Position numbers and translations under genes: made by a program
In this document: positions 10,601 to 18,324 of the stretch, in pieces
Position numbering within the stretch: position 1 is the stretch's first letter
Layout of the letters: each line of letters opens with the position of its first letter
Notes under the pieces: generated by a model
The model's input: the letters and a program-made list of their open reading frames with translations, nothing else
Told to the model about the DNA's origin: nothing
The model's database searches: none
Source: Toxorhynchites rutilus septentrionalis
Lineage: Eukaryota > Arthropoda > Insecta > Diptera > Culicidae
Direction of reading: 5' to 3'
DNA: 64,000 nucleotides
NCBI RefSeq assembly: GCF_029784135.1
Contig: NC_073746.1
Coordinates: 69,999,542 to 70,063,541, forward strand

Positions 10601-11591
10601 TCGTTTCGGAGCGTTAAATCAATCCCACCCAGCAGAATGTGCTGAACCTGAAAAGACGAACCATTCGCAGGACACTGGCTCGAGGCAAGAGCTCTACATT
10701 CACCATAAGTATTCATTAGAATTGTTTCGCCTCGGATGGACAGAAACGGACATCAGACTACCGGATGTGTGACGGTCTCATCGCATTCTCCGGATAGTGT
10801 ACTCACCCAATCAGACATTTCGTGGGTATCCGCATTTCTATGATGATAATTTAAAATGAGAATTGTCGAAACAACAGATGATGCAACCATAAACATGATG
10901 CAGTTAAAATATGTGCCTGTGGACGAAAGTGAAGAAATGCGTTAATTGTTTTTCTCAGCTCTAGCTCTGGAAGGGCCCACCCACCTAAAAGTGGAACAGC
11001 ATCCGATGTGGCTGGCATTGTTTCCGCCACCATGTTTAAAAATACAGTCAATGATAATAAAATTGTTACACCTGAACGAACCGGGGAAGGCGCGCGCATG
11101 CGGACCGGAAATGAGAAAATATAAAAATCTATTAATTCACACACTGATTTTGTAAAATATGGTTTTTAATCGGAAACGGACAAAACGCCGCTCCACACGA
11201 TTGATCATCCAACACGCTACAGAAAAACGAGTTTTAGAGCATCAGCGGCTACGCTGAATCTACGACGTCTTGAGAAGAGATTCCCAGATTTTGGGAGAAG
11301 AAAACATAAACAAACAAACGAACGAACGAAAGTAAGCGAAGTTTTTCAGAGCAAACATTATCCCGTTCATGGTCAGTAGAATGTGTGGGCGCGAACCTAA
11401 TGATAACTTCTCTCCGGAGTCCGGCGGTAGCGTGAATCCGAGTAGTGCCATCGACGCTATCAGCACGCACGGGACGATCAAATTAAAAAAATAGTACAAC
11501 GTCCGCCGCCGGATGATGATGGCGAAGGTGATATCGATGTAAGGCTCGGGACAACAGTTGTAGTAGATTTCGTTACGCTTCCCGGGGACAC
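822..11591 (-). CDS. nicotinic acetylcholine receptor alpha subunit (alpha5/6/7 group), six spliced exons, both ends missing
   Basis: The product is a subunit of a pentameric acetylcholine-gated cation channel of the neuronal plasma membrane. Joining 11591-11397, 11071-10985, 10916-10807, 1605-1460, 1264-1142 and 960-822 gives one unbroken frame. In order it encodes the end of loop C with the vicinal cysteines YYNCC that mark alpha subunits, TM1 ([20 protein letters not shown]), the pore helix TM2 ([19 protein letters not shown]), TM3 ([20 protein letters not shown]) and most of the cytoplasmic loop ([45 protein letters not shown]). All introns are GT-AG with matching phases. The final exon (post-loop helix and TM4) is left of the window. 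The ligand-binding exons were not found and probably lie to the right. The loop sequence fits alpha5/alpha7 better than alpha6, but I judged this from memory, so no symbol is given. Confidence 0.95.
1142..1264 (-). CDS. nAChR alpha exon: middle of cytoplasmic loop
   Basis: This 123-bp exon lies between acceptor tttcacag|ATCATC and donor GTTTATAG|gtacga. It encodes [20 protein letters not shown] and then [20 protein letters not shown]. The [18 protein letters not shown] block is highly conserved in insect alpha5/6/7 subunits. Phase 1 in and phase 2 out agree with both neighbours. Confidence 0.93.
1460..1605 (-). CDS. nAChR alpha exon: start of cytoplasmic loop
   Basis: This 146-bp exon lies between acceptor tcccacag|GTTAGA and donor AAAGAGCG|gtaagt. 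It starts in phase 0 and continues from the TM3 exon. It encodes [20 protein letters not shown], then a Ser/Thr/Pro-rich stretch and [10 protein letters not shown]. The two-base carry-over CG is completed by A of the next exon to give arginine. Confidence 0.93.
1981..3278 (-). mobile_element. full-length ITmD37E-type DNA transposon (Tc1/mariner)
   Basis: The element has perfect 49-bp terminal inverted repeats (1981-2029 and 3230-3278, starting aagggtgtgtcacatcaaat) flanked by TA at 1979-1980 and 3279-3280. It is 1298 bp long and contains one uninterrupted transposase gene on the minus strand. The D,D37E spacing is that of the mosquito ITmD37E family. It sits in the 9.2-kb intron of the receptor gene, on the same strand. 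A second copy lies at 45869-47182. Identical TIR arms and an open frame suggest recent insertion. Confidence 0.95.
2110..3126 (-). CDS. ITmD37E transposase, 338 aa, apparently intact
   Basis: This is the cut-and-paste transposase of the surrounding element, acting on its 49-bp TIRs in the nucleus and inserting at TA. The N-terminal part holds two helix-turn-helix regions (residues about 8-45, [20 protein letters not shown], and about 65-125). The catalytic core shows [13 protein letters not shown] (first Asp near residue 147), FWPDLASCH (second Asp) and ELRPIEKYW (Glu) with exactly 37 residues between the second Asp and the Glu. The ATG follows the TIR side directly and the stop lies about 80 bp inside the other TIR, so the frame fills the element. 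No stop or frameshift is visible, unlike the copy at 45999-47035. Activity cannot be judged from sequence alone. Confidence 0.93.
   Translation of the reverse strand: MSSNEKERRELILRTHFENPELSHRDIGKMLGIVQSTVSRVLKRYFENLTIDRKVKNGKNGCSVSEKDHKHVVKQFRRDPRSSVQDVANKLDLSSSFVQRTKQREGLRTYKVQKAPNRDERQNMVGKTRARKLYTEMLTKPHCLVMDDETYVKADFRQLLGLLFFSAEDKFSVPEEIRKQKLSKFAKKYMVWKAICSCGKRSAPFVMTGTVNGQVYLKECLQKRLLPLLKQHEGPTIFWPDLASCHFSKDVLEWYEANGVTFVPKEMNPPNAPELRPIEKYWAIMKQALRKNPKVVKSEADFKRKWISVKKKLQPDVVQNLMDGVKRKVRAYGLGLEV
3388..4270. repeat. pogo/Tigger-like terminal repeat followed by a palindromic array
   Basis: The region begins caggtcggactcgattgtcc with several repeats of gactcgattatccgga. Three direct units of about 120-130 bp follow (atgggtatcaaatgaaaggg, gactagtagaatacagtt, aaatccaagatggcgg), then two inverted units to about 4100, and it ends gtggtacagc...aaactggtcaa. 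The same start and units recur at 23348-23690. It holds no open frame. Assignment to pogo/Tigger rests only on the cggactcgattatccg terminal motif and is tentative. Confidence 0.55.
4590..5230. repeat. inverted repeat with about 105-bp arms
   Basis: The arm at about 4604-4715 (acccacttttgctctaattt, acatgtagtgtaatttttt) matches the reverse complement of 5125-5232. The spacer of about 400 bp is AT-rich. The right arm ends 17 bp before the Helitron end at 5249. Confidence 0.7.
6650..6890 (+). mobile_element. truncated tRNA-derived SINE
   Basis: The segment tttttcgttaaagaaa...gtagtcacgcgtattct...cagaatacattcaaggcgt...gtactacgttgagaaggc...gggaacg matches the body of the SINE at 22580-22859 in the opposite orientation. 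The tRNA-like head is lost or unrecognisable here. It lies inside the Helitron remnant. Confidence 0.7.
6967..7260 (-). pseudogene. Helitron Rep/helicase fragment, 97 aa
   Basis: The frame contains [20 protein letters not shown] and [20 protein letters not shown]. This resembles the HNELxRLFKxAL...IRADKTPAGEHxRRFNAP block found N-terminal to the Rep domain of insect Helitron proteins, as I recall the family. It stops before any Rep or helicase motif. The second Helitron remnant (45868-45785) encodes the same block (HHELLKFFISYMLRLQGNNH), which supports a real ancestral gene. Confidence 0.7.
7569..7622. repeat. TA microsatellite
   Basis: About 26 TA dinucleotides directly abut the Helitron 5' terminus. 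The two open frames crossing it, rich in Tyr-Ile, are artefacts. Confidence 0.95.
8184..9228 (-). mobile_element. mariner/Tc1-superfamily element, left end truncated
   Basis: The right end is ...gaaatggaaaaccctg followed by TA (9229-9230), the same terminus as the element at 29715-31012. Homology to that copy starts near 8184, so about 200 bp, including the other TIR, are missing. The transposase carries several small deletions relative to the second copy (for example near 8515-8545). Confidence 0.88.
8325..9115 (-). pseudogene. mariner-type transposase, broken
   Basis: The N-terminal 178 residues are open (9115-8579): [20 protein letters not shown], a helix-turn-helix region, then [14 protein letters not shown] and the first catalytic Asp in [20 protein letters not shown] frameshift follows at FRIWG, near 8575. 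A second frame (8531-8325, [20 protein letters not shown]) carries the next block. The catalytic DGATCH and CDLTPLD region is degraded or absent. The family is the one often annotated as Tc3-like transposase in insects. Confidence 0.9.
9229..10806. other. intron sequence without recognised features
   Basis: This is the 3' flank of the truncated mariner copy up to the TM3 exon. The stretch 9640-10160 is richer in GC and contains simple GT/GA-rich patches, but I see no exon with splice sites and no repeat relation to the rest of the window. Confidence 0.5.
10807..10916 (-). CDS. nAChR alpha exon: TM3
   Basis: This 110-bp exon lies between acceptor tccacag|GCACAT and donor GATTGG|gtgagt. It encodes [20 protein letters not shown] followed by [17 protein letters not shown], which is TM3 and the start of the cytoplasmic loop. 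It ends on a codon boundary. The next exon is 9.2 kb away at 1605; that intron holds the ITmD37E, Helitron and mariner-type insertions. Confidence 0.95.
10985..11071 (-). CDS. nAChR alpha exon: TM2 pore helix
   Basis: This 87-bp exon lies between acceptor cgttcag|GTGTAA and donor CTTTTAG|gtgggt. It encodes the channel-lining TM2 with the extracellular ring, [20 protein letters not shown] followed by TSDAVPLL. Phases match both neighbours. The following intron is only 68 bp (10917-10984). Confidence 0.95.
11397..11591 (-). CDS. nAChR alpha exon: loop C end and TM1
   Basis: Acceptor ctcgcag|GTGTCC and donor TTATCATTAG|gttcgc bound 195 bp. The exon starts in phase 1 (needs G before GT) and ends with one base carried over. 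It encodes [20 protein letters not shown] followed by an RRR stop-transfer and TM1, ending SGEKLSLG. The adjacent cysteines are the alpha-subunit signature. The next intron is 325 bp and holds no second version of the following exon, unlike alpha6 genes with alternative TM2 exons (general knowledge). Confidence 0.95.
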
Positions 11592-14500
11592 CTGCGAGAT
11601 GAGAAGGAGGATCAATTAGTTGTTTCTAATATGCAGTCTGGCGTGATACATAAATTAACGCAACCTGGATCCTCGCGGAACGCGTTACGTAATTTGTGCA
11701 CGACGCCTATGTACAAAAATATACATATGCGGAAGAATTGCTGCGCCAGAGGAGTGGGTTCAAATACTGAGGATTTAATATATTGAGCATTGATACATCC
11801 AAACAGTACCGTTTTCAATTATTAAAAGGCATCTCTTAAAATAGCGTTTTCATTCTACTTGATGATGGACAGGATAGAAAAATGCGGAGGGAGGAATCCA
11901 TTACTTTCCAATAGATAGCGTTGTGAATTCGTGTTATTTTTTTCAGACACAATTCTCGTTCAAATTTTTCAACCACTTGCAAATAACATGTTTCTCCGAT
12001 ACATGGAATTAATGTTTGATACAGAAAATGTGACAGAATTAAGACAGCCCTTCCTCGAGTTTTGCTCTTATCAACACATTCGGCGATTCATTTCTATTCA
12101 TACAGATAGAAGAAGATAGAGGAGTGCGTTTTATCACACTAAAATTTATTCCTACTTTCGAACAAAGATCAATTGAGGGGCTTAGAATGCAAGGGGTGTA
12201 AGTGACTTGATCGATTTCTCTTCGTCAACTTTTTCTTTGATTAATAACTCAACTGCAAAAACGTTCCAATCAGGGTTTGCTACAGAACCCGATAGATGAA
12301 GTTCCGATCTGCCTTTCACATTGAAAAATACATCTGGGAATGAGTTTACAGCTAAGTTATGTCCAAAAGAAAGAGTCGATGTAGAGAAATCGATCAAATC
12401 ATTTACACCCCTTTCATTCTAAGCCTCTCAATTTCGCAAACATCAAATGTACCAACAACTCTTGTCACTACGTAATTGTGGAACATATGGGAATTGAGTT
12501 TTCCCATTTTCCTTCAGATTGATCTGAAAATTCTCCATTGTCATGTTTGGAGTATGTTTAGTTAAAATATATGTAATATTTTTGTGGGACCCCCTCTCCA
12601 TTCCAGAGGTGAGAGGGGTGTCATACCATCATAGAAACATTTCTCGTACCCAGAAACCTTCGCATCCCAAATTTGGCTCCATTTGCTTGATTAGTTCTCG
12701 AGTTATGCAGATGTTTGTGTTTCATTCGTATGGCAACCAGTACCGACAAAATTCATGTTCACGACCAGTGCTTGGAAATATCTGTATCACATCAATCTTT
12801 TCAGCTGAATATCCGGCCACATCATTATACCATTGCATTCGGGATACCGCCAAACCTCACAGCAAGCCACTCACAGTTGATTCATCCAGTTTTGTTCATT
12901 CTGTTTTCCGTTCTGTTCTGCGTTCACGGAATGTGAGCAAAAGAAAATATCCCTAGTTTTGTCATTCATTGACATTAACATACCAGTTCATTCACTATCA
13001 GCATCGTTCTCTGACACTGACGAAACGGAAAAATTCGTTGAGGAAGATAAGAAAGTACAGAATGCTCATAATAGTGACAAGAAATTAAATTGTTCAAGCA
13101 TACAAGATTTCCATCTCAGTTAAATTGCTTTCATTTTACATGGTGAATATGCAATTCCAATTCCACTTGTCAGAAATGCTTCAAAAGAAGAATTCCGATG
13201 TAAAAAATACCGTCTTGACCCAAATTTCAAACATTTAATTTGTTTTAAAATTCTAAACACACGAACATAAAATGGTGGTGTCCAAGAAACGACCGCAATG
13301 GGAATATTTCGAGCTTCCTTTTGCAAACGGATCAAACTGTGCTATAGGATTAGCGGATGAAATTGCCAACATCCAGCTTTGGCTGACGAAGTTGGCATTC
13401 GCTGCTCGGATCGATTCTGCAGATTGCCCCCTCGCCGTCCAAGCCTAAGCAATCCTCAGCTGTGAGCAGTGTCTTAGAATATCAACAAATATTCACGAGA
13501 AACGAATACGATTTTGTTCCAGTGTAAATGACTTTCTTTCAGCTTGAAACACACTGCCCTCATTATATTGATGACAATAACAAACGAGTTCATTTTGTTC
13601 ATATCGCTGTTGCATGAGCAAATTTGCTATAATGAATGAAGGCGACATTGAGTGGGGTTTATAACTTCGCTGTTATTTATACTTTGGGTATCAAAAGCAA
13701 CAAATTGATATTCATCACATCCGAAACGATATTCGTTCTGGCAGTGAATTTAAGTTCAAAATAAATTTTATTTGGCGAGACGGTAGCAACGGCATATGCA
13801 GAATGGATACAACGAGAGGTTTTAGCTACCGTCAAGTCATTTGCGACATCGGGAATTTCATAAGGTATTTCCGATTACGGCATCCGGCAACTACAAAACC
13901 CAACCGCACACAGCAGCCTCAGGTTAGAAATTAACAACAGCTGATATTCATTTGGCTGAAATGAAATTCAGTTCTGACGTTTCCGATAATCAAGATGAAA
14001 ATGACACTGGGTGGAAAAAATAAACATCAAAACATATTGAAGGACAAAAGTTCATTTGCTCATATTCAATGGTTGCCTGGATCTGTCATTTTAATTTTCG
14101 TTTGGAATATATAGGTTTTCGATGCAACCTAGCCCGAAAATCTATGCATTTGATCTTAGCGAAGATGATTTTTTCCAACACTGGCTGTGAGTGTGCATGC
14201 AAATCTTGCTCTTTTGTTAGCATTTCCGCTTGCGCCACCGATTTGCGTTGCTCTTTCGGAGTAACTTCAAAAACAACTGAATAAGCAAGGCACTGACTCA
14301 ATGAGAAAATCACACACACATATATTAATATTGAAAATGAACAGTCACAACATTCCTGACAATTCAATGGCAATTAATAAATGTGAATGAATTCTCATGA
14401 CTCGAGCGTTAAGGAAAGCTCAGAGAGCACAGAATGAATATGAATGAACACCGTTGTAAATTTGTTTAGCGTCGAATGAATGACAGCAGCATCGACAAAC

Positions 14501-16509
14501 AAAATAAACGCGTTACACTGATAAAAATATATTTTCAATGTTACTTGATAAGCTCTATATTTCCAAGCTCTGTTCACAACATTCAAATACGGCGAATTTC
14601 ATTGTATTGATAATCTACTGCTCAAGTGAGAGTCGATAAATATGAAACAACACTATCAATGAACACGAGTAGGATGAAAATCAACATCAACATGCCATGA
14701 AGTTCATTTTTCATTTCATTTCCGTCATGATATTCGAAACGTCGAAATTGAAGATCACTGCGTGTGAGAATCAAAGCATGAAATTCAACGTCAACCAATT
14801 GAGAGTAACATCGATTAATGGTAAGGGAAGGCATAAAATTCTTGTTTTTGGTGACTTCGGCATTGAAATGTATAGTATAACTCTTTGACTATGTTTTATG
14901 AATCTACTCCCGATTGTCCGGAAACGACATACACCCCCAATCATATGGGTAATAGGTGAAAATAATAGACGAATGGAAAATGAACCTAAGCTTGTTTCTA
15001 TTTAATGATACTGGCTCTGGATGACCAGCAATGGTAGAAAACCCCTACGATATGTGTATTGGGTGAAATGGCTTCAAAAGCTGAAGGATGGCAATCGGAA
15101 TATGAATATCTATTTTGGCCCCTCAACAGCTCACCGCCGCGCAACGATCAACACTCAACGAAACCCATAATGTTGCCTATTCCGGTCCTTTATTTTTTTT
15201 CTAAATATGGAAATAAAACACGTTCTAAACAAAAATTCACTGCAAGCGATGAAGATCTATTTTGGCTTTCGTGATAATCATCTGAAATTATTGACAGTAA
15301 GGAGTGTGCCTGAATGCAGGCTTTTCGAAATTCATTTGTGCTGTTTAAGTTCAATATACTAGGCAAAGTTCACGCGTCTCGACTCTTGTGTTATACTCAT
15401 TATGACAGATATGATGCTGAGTTTCAACAGAAGAGAATTCATCCGACAGAAAAGTGACACTGATGGCAGCCCACGATCGCACAAATAAAAATCGCATAAA
15501 CCCGCACAAAAACAGGTTTTACTTTATATAGATTTTCACAGATTCACATGTTTTAAGGGTTTATAAAATCCACCTTCTATTGGTGTCAATGCGCCCCTCA
15601 TTTGAGATAACTTTTAATCAATCGCCAGATGATTATTTGGTACGTATTCAGACCTTTTCTGGATTATAACACTAACAAATCATTCCATGTCTTAAGTTTG
15701 TGGTAGCCAGACGTGATTGTTGCGACTCCGGATATTCGATTGGTCTCGTTAGCTACAAAACCGGACAAGTGTTTTTTTTTCTCCTTCTTTCGTTTGGGGT
15801 TTTTTTTCTCACGTCGCGCGTGGTTGTCACCGCGGAACATTGGACAGTGTACAAACCGGCAAATCATTTCAGCAGAGCTGGAAAAGTGATTGGTTTCTGC
15901 TGTATCATCGCCATTCGCGTTGACGGCGGAATTGTGTCGACATCTGGATACGACATTAGTTTGTATGAGGCCAACCCTTCTCTATAAGATTAGTCGGCCA
16001 TAAGGCAGTTTTAAATTACTAAAATTTGTATGAATTTTTTTTCTTGGCGTTATTTACCTACTAGAAGTACGTTGTTCTGACCCTAATTTAAACTAATTTC
16101 TATGAATTTTCAGATGTTCTCGCCAAAACTTACCATTATAATATAAAATTATCTTTAGACATAATTTTTGTATGATATTTTTTCACTACTTGCAAGCAAA
16201 AGTGATTTTCATTTAAATAGAGTTCTAATTTGGCTTGGGAAAACTAATTTTTATTCATATTTTTTATTTTAAAAGCGTGTTCATTTCTTTTGCAAATCCT
16301 TATTGCATGCCTACTCCCCCATTTCGTAATACGAAGCTCAATGCCGTCAACGCGTATTGCTGGCATTATATCGCGCGTGTACACACCAATACCAGTGTGA
16401 TTGCGCATACCGTGGATAGTGTGGTGAAGTGCCGTTGGCCGACTCATAATCGCAGCTATTCTTTGCGCGAGGAGCCGCCATCCTTTGAGGAGGAGCCGCC
16501 ATCCTCGTC
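11592..16509. other. large upstream intron of the receptor gene
   Basis: Minus-strand frames were checked by eye for the preceding ligand-binding exon (an NGEWDL-type ending before GVPGKRNE) and none was found. Apart from the MITE at 12172-12431 no element is identified. 12590-12730 resembles a dispersed repeat (ctccattccagaggtgagag, gcttgattagttctcgagtt), but I cannot bound it. Confidence 0.5.
12172..12431. mobile_element. MITE with TIR ttgaggggcttagaatg
   Basis: The termini are ttgaggggcttagaatgcaa and its inverse cattctaagcctctcaa, with imperfect homology for about 48 bp including gatcgatttctct. The element is 260 bp. The same interior and one terminus recur at 34915-35137. Both copies happen to keep a minus-strand frame beginning MIDFSTSTLSFGHNLA. 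I treat it as a non-autonomous element; target duplication is unclear. Confidence 0.75.
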
Positions 16510-16755
16510 ACACTTACAACTCATTCGCATACAGTGCGATTCAACGACCACCGGCGACTGTGTGTGGTAGTGTGCGACACACATTCAATTGTGCCGAGCG
16601 CGATCAACCGATTGGGAAGCAAGCATCGGTTGCCAGTTTATCTGCACTGGTGTACAATTGGGTGAATAAAAATTATTATATTTATTTCTTTTTTTCTATT
16701 TTATTTTTTTTATTATTATTTTTAAATACATTAGATTATAAGTACAAATTGTAGA

Positions 16756-18324
16756 ATGTCAGAAGGGGGGTCTCCAAATATGGAGATCTCTGACGATGAC
16801 TCCCCAATGTTAGTAAAAAATAACAAAAAAGGAACAGCGAAAACACTTAAACGCGTTACTTTAACAGGAGATGTTTCGTCCGGGGACGAGTCAGCTAACT
16901 CCACCAAGCCCCCCTCTAAAAAGTCTGCCACTCACTCCTCTCCATCCCCTAGCACTTCCGCCCTTCCTTCGATCCCACCTCCCCTCCCTGTTGTCACCGA
17001 TCCCACCCAATCCACGTCATCTCCTTCTCATGTTATCACCTCTCCACGTGTCAAGGTCTATCCGGAAGATGCACTTGGAACTGGTCCATGGGTTGTTTTC
17101 CTCAGGCCTAAGCCAAACGGAAAAGCGCTTAATGTTATTCAGATCATGAAAGATCTGACAAGATACTCCTCCGTGAAAGAAATTTCAAAAGTTAGACCGA
17201 CCAAACTGCGTGTTGTCGTGGATAATCGGAAAGAAGCAAACGATATTGTCGTCGACCAGAGATTTACCCTAGAGTATCGTGTCTACGTGCCTTCCCATGA
17301 CGTAGAAATCTCGGGAGTGATAACCGAAACGGGTCTGACGAGCGAATCAATTATAGAAGGAGATGGTAGATTTAAAAAACTACCTTTGATGAAAGTCAAA
17401 ATCTTAGAATGCCGACAACTCGGCAAAGTCTCCCAGGAAGGGGAAAACTCTAAATTTACGCCGTCCGACTCGTTTCGAGTAACTTTTGCTGGTTCCGCTC
17501 TCCCTGACTACGTTATGGTGGACAAATTGAGGCTGCCAGTGCGACTCTTCGTGCCAAAGCCCATGACTTGTCAAAAATGCAAGTCAGTTGGTCACACTTC
17601 AGCTTATTGTGCCAACAAGGAGCGCTGTGCCACTTGCGAAGAGCAACATGTGGGTAAATCTTGCAGTGCGACTGAGCAAAAGTGTCCATATCGCAGAGGA
17701 ATTCCACATGTGCTCTCGTCTTGTGAAACTTACAAGAGTCACTGGGAGAAACAGAAACGCTCTTTGAAGGAACGCTCGAAGCGTACTTTTGCGGAAATTT
17801 TAAAGGGCGCTTCTCCACCGGCCGAACAACAACAAGAACAACCAATCCCCACACACAATGTCTTCTCCACGTTGCCAGTTGACGAAGTAGAAGCGGACAC
17901 AGCTGAAGAGGGCACACCGTTCATTTTCCAAGGGAATCCCCGGCGCAAAAATGTGTCCACTCCCAAACTTCAACGACAAGTTCCATCGGTGATACCCCCT
18001 GTTAGCTTGCCTAAAATATCGAGTGCAGCGGACAAGCAAAATCAGGTTCCTCCTGGCTTCCGTGGGAATAGTTCACCTTCGAACGACCCAGCACTCGAGG
18101 GGACATCAAAAACCCCAACTGTCCCTGTTTCGCCGTCAAGCTCAACTTCCCAATCGGGATTTATAAAGTTGTCTGACCTTTTGGATCAAATCTTCACGTG
18201 TTTTAATGTTTCCGACTCCATCAGAACCATTGTCATCTCAATGCTTCCAGTATTAAAGACAATTTTACAGCAATTGATGCAAACATGGCCCCTTCTTGCA
18301 ATGATTATCTCTCTTGATGTCTAA
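16756..18324 (+). CDS. I-element ORF1 (gag-like nucleic-acid binding protein), 522 aa
   Basis: This protein binds the element RNA in the retrotransposition particle. The N-terminal 95 residues are acidic, then Ser/Pro-rich and probably disordered. A central region around residues 100-265 contains an RNA-binding-like fold typical of these proteins (inferred). Zinc knuckles follow from about residue 272: CQKCKSVGHTSAYC, then CATCEEQHVGKSC, then CPYRRGIPHVLSSC. The third appears to have lost its second cysteine (CPYR where CPYC is usual). The C-terminal tail is Pro/Ser/Gln-rich. The frame is uninterrupted. It overlaps the ORF2 start by 11 bp (gatgtctaa against atgtctaat), suggesting re-initiation or frameshift translation of ORF2. 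Confidence 0.9.
   Translation: MSEGGSPNMEISDDDSPMLVKNNKKGTAKTLKRVTLTGDVSSGDESANSTKPPSKKSATHSSPSPSTSALPSIPPPLPVVTDPTQSTSSPSHVITSPRVKVYPEDALGTGPWVVFLRPKPNGKALNVIQIMKDLTRYSSVKEISKVRPTKLRVVVDNRKEANDIVVDQRFTLEYRVYVPSHDVEISGVITETGLTSESIIEGDGRFKKLPLMKVKILECRQLGKVSQEGENSKFTPSDSFRVTFAGSALPDYVMVDKLRLPVRLFVPKPMTCQKCKSVGHTSAYCANKERCATCEEQHVGKSCSATEQKCPYRRGIPHVLSSCETYKSHWEKQKRSLKERSKRTFAEILKGASPPAEQQQEQPIPTHNVFSTLPVDEVEADTAEEGTPFIFQGNPRRKNVSTPKLQRQVPSVIPPVSLPKISSAADKQNQVPPGFRGNSSPSNDPALEGTSKTPTVPVSPSSSTSQSGFIKLSDLLDQIFTCFNVSDSIRTIVISMLPVLKTILQQLMQTWPLLAMIISLDV

Noticed and set aside
11072..11396. Alternative TM2 exon as known for alpha6 genes
   Set aside because: The 325-bp intron contains no VTILLS-like coding sequence in any frame.
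11612..11818. 68-aa frame containing VVHKLRNAFREDPG
   Set aside because: Looks vaguely protein-like but no second copy or family could be named; it may be part of a dispersed repeat.
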